The position numbers and the translations under genes were made by a program. 64,000 bases of DNA from Phytophthora sp. 'mugwort' (Eukaryota > Oomycota > Peronosporomycetes > Peronosporales > Peronosporaceae), in NCBI GenBank assembly GCA_033558025.1, contig JAUCEF010000011.1, positions 2,480,001 to 2,544,000 of the forward strand, in the 5' to 3' direction. Position 1 is the first letter of the stretch. Every line of letters starts with the position of its first letter. Shown one piece after another: positions 1 to 11,001 of this stretch. The notes under the pieces were generated by a model. The model was not told where the DNA came from and made no database searches. It was given only the letters and a program-made list of their open reading frames with translations.

Positions 1-2488
1 TCGTCGCCTGCGGCGCGAGGATGGAACATCTGACTGGCATCCACCGTTGCCTAAACCGCCGGAAAAGCATCCGTCAACGAACCATCGAATCACTACGATC
101 CGACTGCACCTTTGGACTGCTGTCAGGAAGGGTTCATCGTACATTTGCTTGACGTGCAAGGTGACCCACCGCATCGATGCTACTTAGTCCAGTGGCTGGG
201 ACGTCCACTCCAGCTGAGTTGGGTATGGGGGGGATGGAGCTTCTCGACATCGTGTCCCCGAGATGAAGACGTAAGTCGACAGGTCAAAAGCTTCTGGGTG
301 TGGACCGTATACTGGGTATCGTGACCGAAATTACGTCCGTGATACTGCGTCTGCGTCTGCTTCGTGCAAGTGCTTCGTTAATGCCTTGCGGGCCGCGCGT
401 TACCACATTGGCCAACCGGGCCTGGTGCCGATGAAGATGTGGGACGACTTTGAGCCGCCGCGTTCAGCTGATATCCAATATGGTGCATCTCTCGAAGACG
501 TGACTGCGTTTTTCAAGAAGCTTCAGCGCGACAGTGTTCCAATTGAATTTGATTTGATCCTGTAAAGGCTTCTTGATGGGTCGTACGCTAAGGTCGCGAA
601 GTTGGCCAAATTTGTGCAAGCCGTGGAACCAGGGACATATTTAAACCAGTCCTGGCTAAATTATCTTGGGCATTGCTTCGCAACTGGCGTTGAGGGACCT
701 GATAAGGCAGTCAAGGCCTTGGACGGTTACGACGGCAAATGACCCCAGGGCCAAGGCTAAGGCTGCTAAGCCGAAAAGACCAGCTACGCATCGTGGCAAG
801 TTAAGGCATTGAACGATGTCGTTGTGGATGCAACCGAGGTCCTTACAGCACTTGACGCCGCTGTCGCAACAAAGTCTCGGGAAAAAAACCTGTCGGCGTC
901 ATCGGCCATTTGTGTCTCCATGACACTCGCCCGAACCCTCGGCTCGTCCAGGAGCCCGCCTAGCTCCGAGGCGGACTCAGCTCGCCTTGTCCACTCGGGC
1001 GAGGACAGTGCGGACGAAGAGGACAACAAGTCCTCGGCAGCGCCGGATGCGCCGCCGGGGGTGGGACATCTCATGATTCAACGGAGGAGACGGCTCTGCA
1101 CACAACGCGCTTGTTCAGACGGACATCTCTGTCGACAGAAATATTAAGTCGGCTCCAGCAACTCGCCACTCCACACTGGAAGAGAGCAAGGCGCGAACGA
1201 TGGCCCGAAGACCCCTTCTGGGACTTGGTGTCTCTCCCGAGGGCATTACGTCGCATAGCATACTGGACCAGCGGGAGATGCGAGTCCAGTTCGCTCACTT
1301 TGTCTGCAAGCGGTAACTTAGGAGTGAGCTCTGGTACGCGTCCTGATGAACGGACACCGTACCCGCGCCGAAGTGAGACTCCTGCGCTCGGAGAAGCGGT
1401 CTCAATCCGGGCGCGGGTACGGTGTCCGTTCATCAGGACGCGTACCAGTCTCGGCTGCTGAAAGAGCAGCGGGTGACTTACGCCCCTGGAGCTTCTTCTC
1501 GCAGACGTCAATTGCCTTCGGGCAGTCAACCTGAAGCCGCTCGATCGGCTCCCACGAGTTCTGTGAAGGAGGATAACCTTCCCACTTCACAAGAAGCTCG
1601 CGCTTCCCATGGTGCCGCCTCTCGCGGACCACACACTTTACGAGGTAGTGGGAGTTCCCGTCTCATCGAGCAAGATCGGAGGGGGCATTTCACGACTACC
1701 CCCTCGAGCCTCCTGCTACGGGGCGGCGTCGGGAGCTTCTTCGCCCCCTGACTCGGGTCTCACCCTCTTGCACACGCTGTCGTCGTTCCGTCGCCTGGTG
1801 AAATTCATGCAGCGATCGTTCGTAATATCTAATCCAGCGCCGTTCCGACTCTTCAAGGGGATACAGTCGAACCTGCTCGTCCCACTCAGATCGAGTGGGA
1901 CGACCCGAGTCTTCTCCACAACGATTGCAGCCCTCACGCAGACGATGGACGTAGCACAATCTCCAATTTTCTTCGGCAACCCTGCAGACGTGAGTCCACA
2001 GGTCCCCTATCGAGTGCTCACTTAATTTTCCCTCACGCGCCTCGATCCAACTCGCGAAGGATCGTCCTTCGCGTTGAGTGGCGTTCCACCTTCGGACGAA
2101 GGCGCACCACGAACACTGCTAGGCGTCGTGTGAATAGGCGTGGTTCGTTGTCTTCCTTTCACTGCGCGAAATTGCTTGAAATAAGCTTTCATCTCTTCAA
2201 GGCCATCTGTATTCACGGCGCCATCAAGTTCATACAATTTCCACGGTTTCAAGTCGGAGTCCATCACGTGAGGCTCCGCCAGGAGACGCGATGCCGGCTC
2301 GAGGAGCGGGTTGTCTTGCTCTTCGTTCTCGCTTGCGTGCTTTTCGGGATTCATGGACTGGCTTGCTGTGTGCAACACTCGGTACTGTCTACGAGTGAAT
2401 TCGTCGCGTGCGCGTTTGCCACTTGGATTGATTAATTGACAGTTGGGTGTTTCTTTCGGTTTTGCGCTGAAGTTGCCGTAAGCGCCAC
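1..2488. mobile_element. Degenerate LTR-retrotransposon debris
   Basis: No intact gene is visible. On the minus strand, 1632 to about 1420 encodes a chromodomain-like stretch (LLVKWEGYP followed by NSWEPIE), typical of the C-terminus of Ty3/gypsy integrases (chromoviruses). A weaker chromodomain-like read (YLVQWLG) lies on the plus strand near 112-220. A 167-codon minus-strand frame (2525-2022), charged and lysine-rich, could be a gag remnant but is not recognised. Plus-strand frames around 380-740 also read as protein fragments interrupted by stops. Reverse transcriptase, RNase H and protease motifs were not found. The mixed orientation suggests several nested insertions. The right end is cut by the TTAA target of the piggyBac element. 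Confidence 0.45.
1331..1448. repeat. 39-bp perfect inverted repeat
   Basis: Arms 1331-1369 and 1410-1448 are perfect reverse complements (39 nt each), separated by 40 nt. Inside the spacer, tgagac (1374-1379) and gtctca (1399-1404) pair again, so the whole could fold as a long cruciform. It lies directly beside the chromodomain relic and interrupts it. It may be a foldback element or the scar of an insertion. Confidence 0.85.
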
Positions 2489-2505
2489 TTAACCCCTCTC
2501 TTCCC
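2489..2505 (+). repeat. piggyBac left TTAA and terminal repeat
   Basis: TTAA at 2489-2492 is followed by a 13-nt terminal repeat (cccctctcttccc). The matching inverted end lies at 6445-6457. Confidence 0.85.
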
Positions 2506-2945
2506 GATGTCGTATAATACGGCATAAAGAAATTTCAATGTCGTATATAATACGACATAACTTGAATAACAATAGAAAATGGCTCAGAACTTTTTTCAAT
2601 ACTTTAATCAAGTCAAAAAGGAACACTAAGTGCGACAGGTAAACGAAGAAAAGAAAAAAACGGGACAAGAGTGGGTCGCGCAAGAAAAGAGAGCGGAATA
2701 GAGCGTGGGAAAGGTGCACGAGAAAGGCATCAGCCACTGCTCGACTGCGACACCATTCATTTGAGTATTTGCCGAACGGCGCACATTCGGTCAGAACAGC
2801 GTACAAAATCCGCTGCTGTTGCGTCGCTCGCCTGCGACATTGACTCCAGGCACTTCTGGAGACAACTGACGGCGACTGGATGGAAATCAAAGCGTCCCAC
2901 TCGATTGCAGAACGAGTGTAGGTAGCCAGCCCTGATGGATCTACT

Positions 2946-5900
2946 GTGCTTGAAGGTGAGGCGGCTGTGGTGCAGTACGTGTTCGAGTCGGGGTTGATGA
3001 ACGAGAAAACGAGCATGGGAGAGGACGGCGTGCATATGGCTGCGGACGAGGGCAACGAGCAAGCATGCGCGGAGCAGGACGACGTGCATGTGGCTGTGGG
3101 CGAGGGCAACGAGCAAGCGTGCGCGGAGGAGGTCGACGCGCAAGCGCCTTTGGACGAGAAGAGCAAGACCGAGAGTACAGAGGAGATGGATGTTACCGCG
3201 TCGCAGATCGACACTAGCGTGCTCTTATCGCAGAACACTGTACGAGAGTTGTTTGGTGCATCTTCGAGCGACAACTCGGATGTCGATCTGTCCGTCATCG
3301 TCCAGCCCTGCACACCCGCTCAAGTTAAGTGTGGTGAGCTCACAGATCGAGACAGTCGCCTTTGCCTGAGCAGCTTGTGCGAGGGTATACAAGTCAGCAC
3401 CTTGCACCTTCGGGCAGCGCGCGCACGAGAACGATCGAAGATTGCGCTGCATTTTCATGAGGAAGCGTATCGCGGGTCCCGTGATCTAGCGGAGAACAGT
3501 CCGTCAGTGAGTCCGTTTTAAAAAGGAACAACCTCAAGTCGTAGAGGTGCGTACCTTCAGACACCGGTCGAGGATCACCTCCTCCAGAGACAGCGATGCA
3601 TGTTGGGCCAGTGCTACGACCGATCTGTCGGTGATCCGTCGGCACATAATGACATTGAGCTTCTGCAGCTTTGGGCAGTTGACAGCGATGGCGACGATGC
3701 CGCCGTCGCGCACACGTGAGCAGCCGGACAGGTCGACCTTGGTGAGCTTCTGACATGCACGCGAGATGGCCACCAGCGACTCGTCCGTGAGCTTGACACA
3801 GACAGAGGCTACCCTGTTGCGTCTAACCGACACAACAACCGGTACGCAATTGCTTTCGCAGACGTCTGGTGGCGAGAGCGTGGTGCCAGCACCAGACACG
3901 GTAAATCGAGCTCGGAGGCCCTGCATACAAGCCAAGAAGGACATAAACTTCATACCGGAGGACGAGAACCTGAGCGCATGCGAGAGTTTCAGCTTGGGCG
4001 AGAGCTACGAGGACATAGATGAAGAGAACGAAGATGGTGGTTGTTCGAATCGTGATGAGAGTGATGAAGAAGACGGTGTCCTCTCTGAGGAGGACGCTGG
4101 CGAAATGGACGAAGCTTTCGTGCGGTCGATTCAAGTGGGGAGCGGACCGCTTGATAGGCGTGCCGAGCAGCAGCGTGCAGAGGTACTAAGAGGCATGCAA
4201 TGGACTACAGCGTCGTCGGAGTTTGAAGAAGAAGTGTCTGCGTACCCTGGTCTCGACATGGACGAGCCGCAGCGTGTGACTGAATTGCGCAATGTGTGTC
4301 ACTCACCGTTACTGACACTTTTCATTTATGCCTAAATATTTTTGGGTCAACATTAACGAGGAGACGAACCGGTACGCGTTACAGCAGATTACGCGGCGTG
4401 CAGAAGGTATTTGTGGACGCCACGTGGAACGTCAGCGAGAGTCTCTAACGCAGTATGTCGACGATTAAATTCAAAGCCGGCTTACGAGACGCACGAAATT
4501 CTGCACGTCATAGGATTACTAGTTGCGCGTATGCTGTGCCCGCAGAAACGGCGAATTGCAACTCACTGGGCGATGTCGGGGAACGGTGCTGTGGCTGCGG
4601 GCTACTTTGATCGGTTCATGGCAAGGAACCGGTTCCAGGACATCTTGCGTGATCTGGACTTTGTTGACAATGAGTCAGACCGACACGCGACAAGCTGTGG
4701 AAGCTAAGGCCGGTCATCGACAAGATTCAGCAACGCTTCTTGATAGGTTGGACGCTCCCGCCGTGTTTCATTCGACGAAGGCGTGCTTCCATCGACGTCG
4801 AAGCGCAATACTACCAGGATGTTCATGCCCGACAAACCGTATCGGTACGGATCGAAAATGTTCATGACGTGTGACCCCAAAACCGCATACTGTCACAGGT
4901 ATTTTTTTTCTCTTTTTCGCGATGTCGTATAATATGACGTTTCATAAGAATCGGACACCATATGTCGTATTATACGAGATTTAAAATGTATGCTGGGAAA
5001 CGAAGATCAAGTGACGGTGAAATAAGTGCATTTGATCACAAGACGGGTGCCGCAGCAGTCATCCGAAACCTGAAGATCGTGCTTGGTACCAGCACGAGAC
5101 ACCTGTGGCATGCAGTCGTAATCGACAGATTTTACTCTTCTATTTTGCTGGCTATTGAGCTACTTCGCATGAACGTCTATACAGTTGGGACGATTCTGAC
5201 CAACCGGCTCGGGTATGACGCGAATATCAAGGAGAAGCGCAAGTCACGTCCCGCTGGCATTTTCCGCGGGACTTTCACGTTTTCCCGCTCTGTGGCTATC
5301 CCGAGCATGGTTGAATTTCACTGCTGGGACAGAAATCCCGTGCATTATTTGTGCACGGGCTCTGCATTGACTGTTTCTTCGATTGGAAGAATCATCGAGC
5401 AAGTTGGGTACATCGCGGTGCCGTGTCAGGAAGTCGTGAAGGATTACCAGAATTGGCTGGGCGGAGTTGACGTCCACGATCAATAGCGTACTCGCTCCAG
5501 ACGTCCACAAAGCTCAAGAAATATTACAACAGCTTGTTGTTGGGCTTTGTGGACATGGTGATGGTGAATGCGTACATTTCGTACAAGGAGACAATGACGA
5601 TTCCCGGAGCCATCGTCATGACTCGCGGCGAGTGGTACGGGACTTCGCAAAACCAGCTTTTGCAGCTGAAGAGAGCTCATTTCGTTGAAGTCGTGGAAAC
5701 TTCACCACCTTCAAGCCTCAGGCGGACGCGCGCCACTATCCGGCTTACGCACGAGCTGGAGCAGTCGGAAGACTGGTCACTAACAGTGTCCAGAAACGGC
5801 GGCAGCGATCGTGCAAGGTGTGCGCGCTCCTGCGAACGGACCGCAAGAAGAAGTCGTTCGCCACGACTTTTTCTGCGAGCGCTGTTCAGTTGATGATGCG

Positions 5901-6086
5901 AAGTGCTGGCTGTGCAACAAGATCCGTCGGCAGTACAAGGGTTTCACCAAGACGTGTTTTGAAATATGGCATGACGATTTGACTGCAGTCAAGCTATTCC
6001 TACCAACCTTAGGAAGAGAGTCGTTATGCGGCGATCGGGGCAGGAAGCGGGTGCCCAAAAGAAATCCGGACGAGAGCTTCAGCTGA
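2946..6086 (+). pseudogene. piggyBac transposase (DDE_Tnp_1_7), frameshifted
   Basis: Transposase fragments run left to right. An acidic N-terminus lies at 2946-3300 and 3815-4320. The core follows: a FxxILRxLxFxDN-like segment near 4630-4670, GSKMFMTCD near 4850-4870, VVIDRFYSS near 5120 and GGVDVHDQ near 5462-5485. The last two carry the second and third catalytic aspartates of the family. The C-terminus is a CxxC-rich zinc module ending near CFEIWHDD (about 5965-5990). An 80-nt intron (4899-4978) joins GSKMFMTCD...YCHR to FKMYAGK in phase. Frame changes are needed near 4690, 4765, 5484 and 5870, so the gene cannot make a full transposase. The reading frame is also interrupted by the antisense LRR-gene fragment at about 3290-3815. 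Confidence 0.82.
3290..3815 (-). pseudogene. Antisense fragment of an AMN1-type LRR (F-box/LRR-like) gene
   Basis: On the minus strand this segment reads as cysteine-containing LRRs of the AMN1/FBXL kind: LTDESLVAISRACQKL, KVDLSGCSRVRDGGIVAIA, RRITDRSVVALA, then RNLRSFSCARCPKV and ELTTLNLSGC. The two halves are joined by a 60-nt intron (donor GTACGC right after RCLK near 3546, acceptor CTAG near 3487). Splicing there restores the frame as KITGPAIRFL. Keeping the intron implies capture at DNA level, not through an mRNA copy. The frame on both sides is piggyBac N-terminal sequence on the opposite strand, so the fragment lies inside the transposon. The boundaries are uncertain by some tens of bases. 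No F-box is present. Confidence 0.7.
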
Positions 6087-6444
6087 GTGGGGTTGCAGAA
6101 GATGCCGATGATGAACAAGAGTGAGCACTGCCTGCGTTTCATGTGATGCCTGTTGTCCTCTGGCACACTTTCTTTGAATCGACGTACTTTTCTTTCCACA
6201 TATTTCCATTTGTACGGACCCAGGGTGAAACTTTGCACACGCTTGTCTGCTCGGCCGGTAGTAAGTTACGACAGTCTTACACTTTTGTGACTTGAACGTC
6301 GTCAGATATACGACATTGAATTTAAACCGCTGGAAAATCTATGCATCTATCTGGAGATCAAACGTCTGCTATATACAAATATCTAATAACATGATTATGG
6401 GGTATCATACGACATTCGCTTAGCCGTTTTCTACAACATTGCGT

Positions 6445-6461
6445 GGGAACAGAGGGATTAA
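6445..6461 (-). repeat. piggyBac right terminal repeat and TTAA
   Basis: Read on the minus strand, TTAA (6461-6458) is followed by tccctctgttccc. This differs from the left end at two positions. Confidence 0.85.
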
Positions 6462-6471
6462 GAGGGGGTGA

Positions 6472-6755
6472 TGTAACGGGCTGTGTCCGTTACATAAGTA
6501 AGTAGGTTTCTATTACATATTACATTAGTAGGTAGCTATCCTCCTATTGGTTAAATATGGGGAGCCAGACCCATATCGACCAATCAGGAGTCGATCCACA
6601 TTCGAGTGGCTCACAGAAGTCTGGGAAACTTTTCCTCGGACTTAAAAATAAAACAGAGTTAAATTTGCCACTAAAGTGACACTTGGGTTTGTTAATATAA
6701 GCTTCCTCTGTTACTAATAGTGTAGGCTAGTAACGATAACCCTTACCCCGTTACA
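6472..6755. mobile_element. LTR of a retrotransposon (solo or truncated), 284 bp
   Basis: The segment starts TGTAACGGG and ends CCCCGTTACA, giving the TG...CA ends and inverted termini expected of an LTR. It lies 10 bp beyond the right TTAA of the piggyBac element; the intervening gagggggtga is purine-rich like a polypurine tract, which would make this a 3' LTR in plus orientation. No clear 5-bp target duplication is seen (ggtga versus cagga), so the other end of the element has been lost or displaced. Confidence 0.6.
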
Positions 6756-7807
6756 CAGGATCGCTGATACGTTTCACTCTCTTTTGTGCGTTCGAATGAT
6801 CAGGTCCATTTCGCTGGCCCTTCGGATCTGGATTATCAACGGCCTTCCTCTTCACGGCAACCTTGCGATCTGACATATTATAATATACAACTAAAGGTTA
6901 GCGCACCAGCAATCGCATCAGCAAAAGCCGTCCTCACATAACATGAATCGCTGGCTCACTTATGATCTCGACATGATCTGGCGAAAACTTTCCGAGCTGC
7001 TTCGCACTTTATAATCTTCGCCGCGGTCGTCGTCATTCTCACTATCTGACGAAGTGTTGGGTCCGCAAATATCTGAAACGACGTGAACGTTAGTACAGCA
7101 ATCTTGCTGCAAAGATAACATGCCACTCAAATTATAGTCCCACTTGATATCTGGTCGACGCATATCGCTCCTCGTGGTGCGCTTCTAGCAGCAAGCGTTG
7201 GTGTGGCAGGCTTCTGGCGAACGTGACGCGTGGCGCGCTTCTTTTTAAAAATGGACGGCACAAATGGACGGCTTACAGTAACCGTACTTAAAAAGGTGAG
7301 TACTGTACTTACCTTCGAACTTTTATCTTTATCAACTTTTCGGAATTTTACCTACTCGGTAACTTTCATGAGTGAAGAATATCGTAAGGGCGCTCTAATT
7401 TTTTAGAGCACACTTAATAGTACCTTTTATGCAGTTTTATAATGGTGCAGTATCGAGAGCCGGCGCAATGGATACAGTATTAAGTAATTAATAATGGTTT
7501 TTCAATGCGGCAAGTTTTTGCGCCACGCGTAGGCATCTTGGTGTAAATTTATACCGTGTGATATCTTCTCAGGATGTTTGTTCTCATCGTCGCGTTGGTA
7601 TCGCTGTCTTAATGCCTTCGAGTTCTTATATTACAGCGGCAATAGCGTATTATGTGCCGGTTCATAATTCCATACAAAAAAAGCAAAATTAACTGACAAA
7701 AGCGGGGGCTCCCCTTTCGACGCGCTCACTACCGCACATTTTTACAATCCCCCTCATTCCGTCGGTGCAGGTCGAAAAGAAAGCGCTTTTTTAGCGCAGC
7801 GTCACAT
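6756..7807. other. Intergenic, no convincing gene
   Basis: A minus-strand ATG frame (6876 to the LTR edge, about 41 codons, starting MSDRKVAVKRK) runs straight into the LTR, as if truncated by it. Another short minus frame (7163-6960) is acidic and unrecognised. The rest is AT-rich. Confidence 0.4.
7754..7760 (+). promoter_or_regulatory. Possible oomycete initiator (Inr) element
   Basis: TCATTCC matches the oomycete Inr consensus YCAYTYY and lies 48 nt upstream of the ATG at 7808, a usual distance for a transcription start. Confidence 0.35.
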
Positions 7808-8776
7808 ATGGCTTCAATGCCAGGCGCCCGGCAGGTCATGGCGCCGGCGTCCCCGCGGTCCGACACCGCCAGCGGCCACGACACGGACACACCGGGCACG
7901 TTCCAGCGCGGGAAGCGCAAGTACTCGCACACGACCGCGGCGCAGCGCCAGTGTCTGCTCGAGTGGCTCGAGCTGCCGGGCAACTTCGACCTGCTGACGA
8001 AGCCAGTAGGCGTCAAGCTCAGCGAGGCTACCGCGTCGTCGTCGTCACCTCCGCCCAAACGCGTCAAGAAGATGGACGGATACCGGTCACTTGCTCAATA
8101 CATGAACCGGGTGGTGCTCACCGACTGGTCTGAAAAGACGGCGCGGAGTCGCTTTGAGAGCTTCATGGCGGCCTACAGGAAGGCGAAGGGGCAGAACCCG
8201 CGCGAGCAGCTACCGGTCTTCTTCCAGCGCGTGGACGCACTCTTTGGGCCTGATGGGGATCGAGAGGCGACAAGGTTCCGGTCCGAGAGCTTGGGTCAAA
8301 GGTCCGAGGGCAGCAGGTCACCGCTGATGAGAGAGAACGAGACGGTCTTCCATGACCTCTCGGTGGCGACACCCGAGGCGACTAGAACGTTGCTGAGTGA
8401 GGAGCAGGAGACGACATCGCCTCCGAGACGAAGAGCACGGACGACGGTTAACCGTCCATTTGAGACGGTCCTGATGCCAGTCGGTGGGGATGTGGCGGCG
8501 GATGAACCGACATCCAGTCCACTGCAAGAGTTGACTACGACGACTTCAGGTTCGGGGAAGGACCAGGTGTTCAAGCTCGAGAGTCAGCGACTTGCAGTCC
8601 GACAGCAAGAGCTCCAGCTTAAGAAGAGCGAGCTGCGTGCGAGACAAGATGAGAACAGGCAAAAGCTGCGTGCTGAAGTGCTGACCAGGCTCGTGGAGGC
8701 AGGCAAGTCGCCGGCGGAGGTGCGTGAGTACCTCGCGATCATGGACCCAGTCGACAACCCGCCCACTCGCCGCTGA
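7808..8776 (+). CDS. Putative DNA-binding protein with C-terminal coiled coil
   Basis: Intronless 322-residue frame starting at an ATG. Residues 1-35 are low in complexity. Residues about 36-130 form a compact domain rich in W, F, R and K (QRQCLLEWLEL near 47-57, TDWSEKTARSRFESFMAAYR near 105-124). This resembles the Myb/SANT- or MADF-like domains common in oomycete nuclear and transposon-derived proteins, but no exact family is recognised. Residues 130-255 are disordered and charged. Residues about 255-300 are a strong coiled coil (LESQRLAVRQQELQLKKSEL) followed by a short conserved-looking tail (SPAEVREYLAIM). A role in DNA binding and oligomerisation is inferred only. A domesticated transposon accessory protein is an alternative. 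Confidence 0.6.
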   Translation: MASMPGARQVMAPASPRSDTASGHDTDTPGTFQRGKRKYSHTTAAQRQCLLEWLELPGNFDLLTKPVGVKLSEATASSSSPPPKRVKKMDGYRSLAQYMNRVVLTDWSEKTARSRFESFMAAYRKAKGQNPREQLPVFFQRVDALFGPDGDREATRFRSESLGQRSEGSRSPLMRENETVFHDLSVATPEATRTLLSEEQETTSPPRRRARTTVNRPFETVLMPVGGDVAADEPTSSPLQELTTTTSGSGKDQVFKLESQRLAVRQQELQLKKSELRARQDENRQKLRAEVLTRLVEAGKSPAEVREYLAIMDPVDNPPTRR

Positions 8777-9056
8777 GTCTCAACAGCGCTGAACCCAACC
8801 AAAGAACAACTATACGTAGCTCCCTAGTCTTAACTGAATAACATGGGGGCTCTTGAGTATCGAGCGACTTCAACTAAGAAATGTCTATTTCAGTATCAAT
8901 TGCAAAAAGTTGATCTCAAAACATTGCTTAGACCCGTGTTCCAAGCACATAAAATAATACCTATAAATATGCTTAGAGTAGTATAATATCTGACACCTTT
9001 GGCTACATTCACTTCACACCCCCGCCCTCCAGAGCACAGTGCTGTCGTCACTAATA

Positions 9057-10943
9057 ATGCACGCGTTACAGCATGACGAGCGCTTCCTGTACGACCGTCG
9101 CAGCGACGAAGTTCTGGACGAAACACTGGCGGCGTTCGCGGGTTTCGACCGCTCGCGGCTGGACCCGACGGAGTGGAAGTTCCTGGCGAGAAGGGAGCAA
9201 ATCTCAGTGCATCGCGCAGTGTCAGCCACGCGCCAGGGCGTCGACAGTCACAAGAATAGAATCATCGCCAATGGGTTCCTCTCTGCGGGTTTAAACGACG
9301 TCCTGGGAGGTCTCTACATCGAGGACGACAGGGAGCTCCTGACGACGCAAGCCATACTCACTCCAAGCGGGAGCACAGCAATGGACGCTGCAGTGCTAAT
9401 GATCGTCGAGCGACGGCAAGTTCGCGCGGCCCCGTTCCGATTTGCAGGGGTGAAATGGTATTCGTGGAAAAAACACATTAATTTACCCAGTCTGAGCATC
9501 GGAGAAGGACAGGAGTGTGATTTATTAACGTACGAACGTATGGGGATTGCAAAGACTGAAGAAAATAGCTGGAAGGCTCCTAAAGAGGACAGTCAGGAGC
9601 TGGCATACCATGTGGTCTTGTCATTACACAAACCAGAGTGGCCGTTGGACGTGGCTCGAGGTCCTGGCTTGAGACGAGCCGACATGGCCTTCTGCTTTTT
9701 GTTTCGGAAAGTGTGCGACGATCTCGTCGAGTGCTTTGCGCTGGTGGATTATGACTGTCGGACGTCTTCTTCGTCGCGACGAGCGGCGGATACTGAGATA
9801 GCGGACAGGCTCCTGATGATTTCGAGGTTACCCGACTGTGCGCGGGCGAAGATACTTTCAGGGTTTGCACGGAAGACAAAAGGACGAGCAGTGGTGATGA
9901 GCAAGACGTGTCTGCGCTGTGGGTCGAGGAAGAAAGTTATGGACCCGCTACGCTCTTGTTGTATCTGCAAAAAGTCGGTGTGCCGGAAGTGTTTCGAGCT
10001 TAAGACGATCTTTTCGATAAATTCACGAACACATGAGCCAGAGACGGACATGTTCTGCTATAAGTGCCTTGCTCGGATCGACACTTTGACAGCAAAGAAG
10101 AATGCGCAGCATAATGCATCAGCTTCTGCTAGCAGCGGTGGCAGCTCGACTGGAGGCAGCTCGAGGGATAAGGACCGGGAGAGTCATTCTGGAAACTCCA
10201 GTGAGAGGAATAATAATTTTAAATTCTGGAAAAAGAGCAAGCACAAACGAGAGTCAAGTCCACGATCCAGACGGAGACCTAGCTTTTCTGCAACAAGGAT
10301 CAGGCGAGCAGAAGGACATTTACCGAACTATGACGGACTATTTCAAAAGTATGACGTATTTGGTCGAGCGAGTGATACCCCTCGAAGGCGGCATATGTAT
10401 GAAGAGAAAGAATTCGAGTTCGAGGAAGAGCAGGAACCGGAAAAAGAGCAAGACAACGGCGAGCCACAACGTGACGAACGATGGAGACAACGAACATTCC
10501 TTGCGAGTCCTGAGGCGGCAGCAGCGGAGGCTGCAGCGGCGAACCGTTTGTCGATACCAAGGCAAAGACTGCTGCCAGTTGTCCGAGCAAGAGAATGTAC
10601 AGTGGCTGAAGTCTACCCTGTTGCGAAAACTGTGCTGGAGAGAGAGGACGTTTGCTCAGCGGATGGCAATGATTCACCTCATAATGAGGCTGAACGAGCC
10701 CATCTTTTGTATCTGGGACGACGGCAACGACTCGAACTGGAGGATCAGCAAAGCTTCTGCCGTCGCGAGATTCTAGCGACACCTCTTAATCGGGCAATTC
10801 GTGCCAACTCGGTCCAAGCACCTCACGCTGAGAGAAAACCTGCAGCCTTAACCTGTCACAGCGAGTCGTCTATCAGAGCTACACGGAGAGTTCGTGAAGA
10901 GAGCGAAGAGACGTTCCGAATGGATCTTTACGGTCGCTTTTGA
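9057..10943 (+). CDS. START/FYVE-type zinc finger protein
   Basis: Intronless frame. The first ATG in frame (MHALQHDERFLY) is at 9057, giving 628 residues. A complete FYVE-type cysteine array is visible near residues 285-337: CLRCG, then CCICKKSVCRKC, then CYKC (eight metal ligands as four CxxC pairs). FYVE fingers usually bind phosphatidylinositol 3-phosphate on endosomes, but the basic RRHHC-type ligand patch is poorly conserved here, so lipid binding is unproven. The N-terminal 280 residues match the position and style of the START-like lipid-binding region paired with FYVE in a large oomycete family. Residues from about 350 on are low-complexity (SGGSSTGGSS, Glu-rich 430-455) and probably disordered. 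It is convergent with the BED-finger gene, 58 bp away. Confidence 0.75.
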   Translation: MHALQHDERFLYDRRSDEVLDETLAAFAGFDRSRLDPTEWKFLARREQISVHRAVSATRQGVDSHKNRIIANGFLSAGLNDVLGGLYIEDDRELLTTQAILTPSGSTAMDAAVLMIVERRQVRAAPFRFAGVKWYSWKKHINLPSLSIGEGQECDLLTYERMGIAKTEENSWKAPKEDSQELAYHVVLSLHKPEWPLDVARGPGLRRADMAFCFLFRKVCDDLVECFALVDYDCRTSSSSRRAADTEIADRLLMISRLPDCARAKILSGFARKTKGRAVVMSKTCLRCGSRKKVMDPLRSCCICKKSVCRKCFELKTIFSINSRTHEPETDMFCYKCLARIDTLTAKKNAQHNASASASSGGSSTGGSSRDKDRESHSGNSSERNNNFKFWKKSKHKRESSPRSRRRPSFSATRIRRAEGHLPNYDGLFQKYDVFGRASDTPRRRHMYEEKEFEFEEEQEPEKEQDNGEPQRDERWRQRTFLASPEAAAAEAAAANRLSIPRQRLLPVVRARECTVAEVYPVAKTVLEREDVCSADGNDSPHNEAERAHLLYLGRRQRLELEDQQSFCRREILATPLNRAIRANSVQAPHAERKPAALTCHSESSIRATRRVREESEETFRMDLYGRF

Positions 10944-11001
10944 CTAGCAGTGAAGCAGTATCATACATTTATCAGTGGCTGCTAATGGGTCTTTTTCGGG
11001 T

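Larger units (their letters stand above)
2493..6457 (+). mobile_element. piggyBac-family transposon, 3965 bp, with TTAA duplication
   Basis: The element is bounded on both sides by TTAA (2489-2492 and 6458-6461), the obligatory piggyBac target. Its terminal inverted repeats are 2493-2505 and 6445-6457, matching at 11 of 13 positions with the consensus YCCCTCTSTTCCC. The interior encodes a broken DDE_Tnp_1_7-type transposase with a C-terminal cysteine-rich zinc module. A palindromic motif, roughly ATGTCGTATAATACGACAT, recurs near the left end (2506-2525, 2539-2560), inside the transposase intron (about 4921-4978) and near the right end (about 6300-6315, 6407-6417). The ends are well preserved while the coding frame is not, so the copy could be mobilised only in trans. 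Confidence 0.88.
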
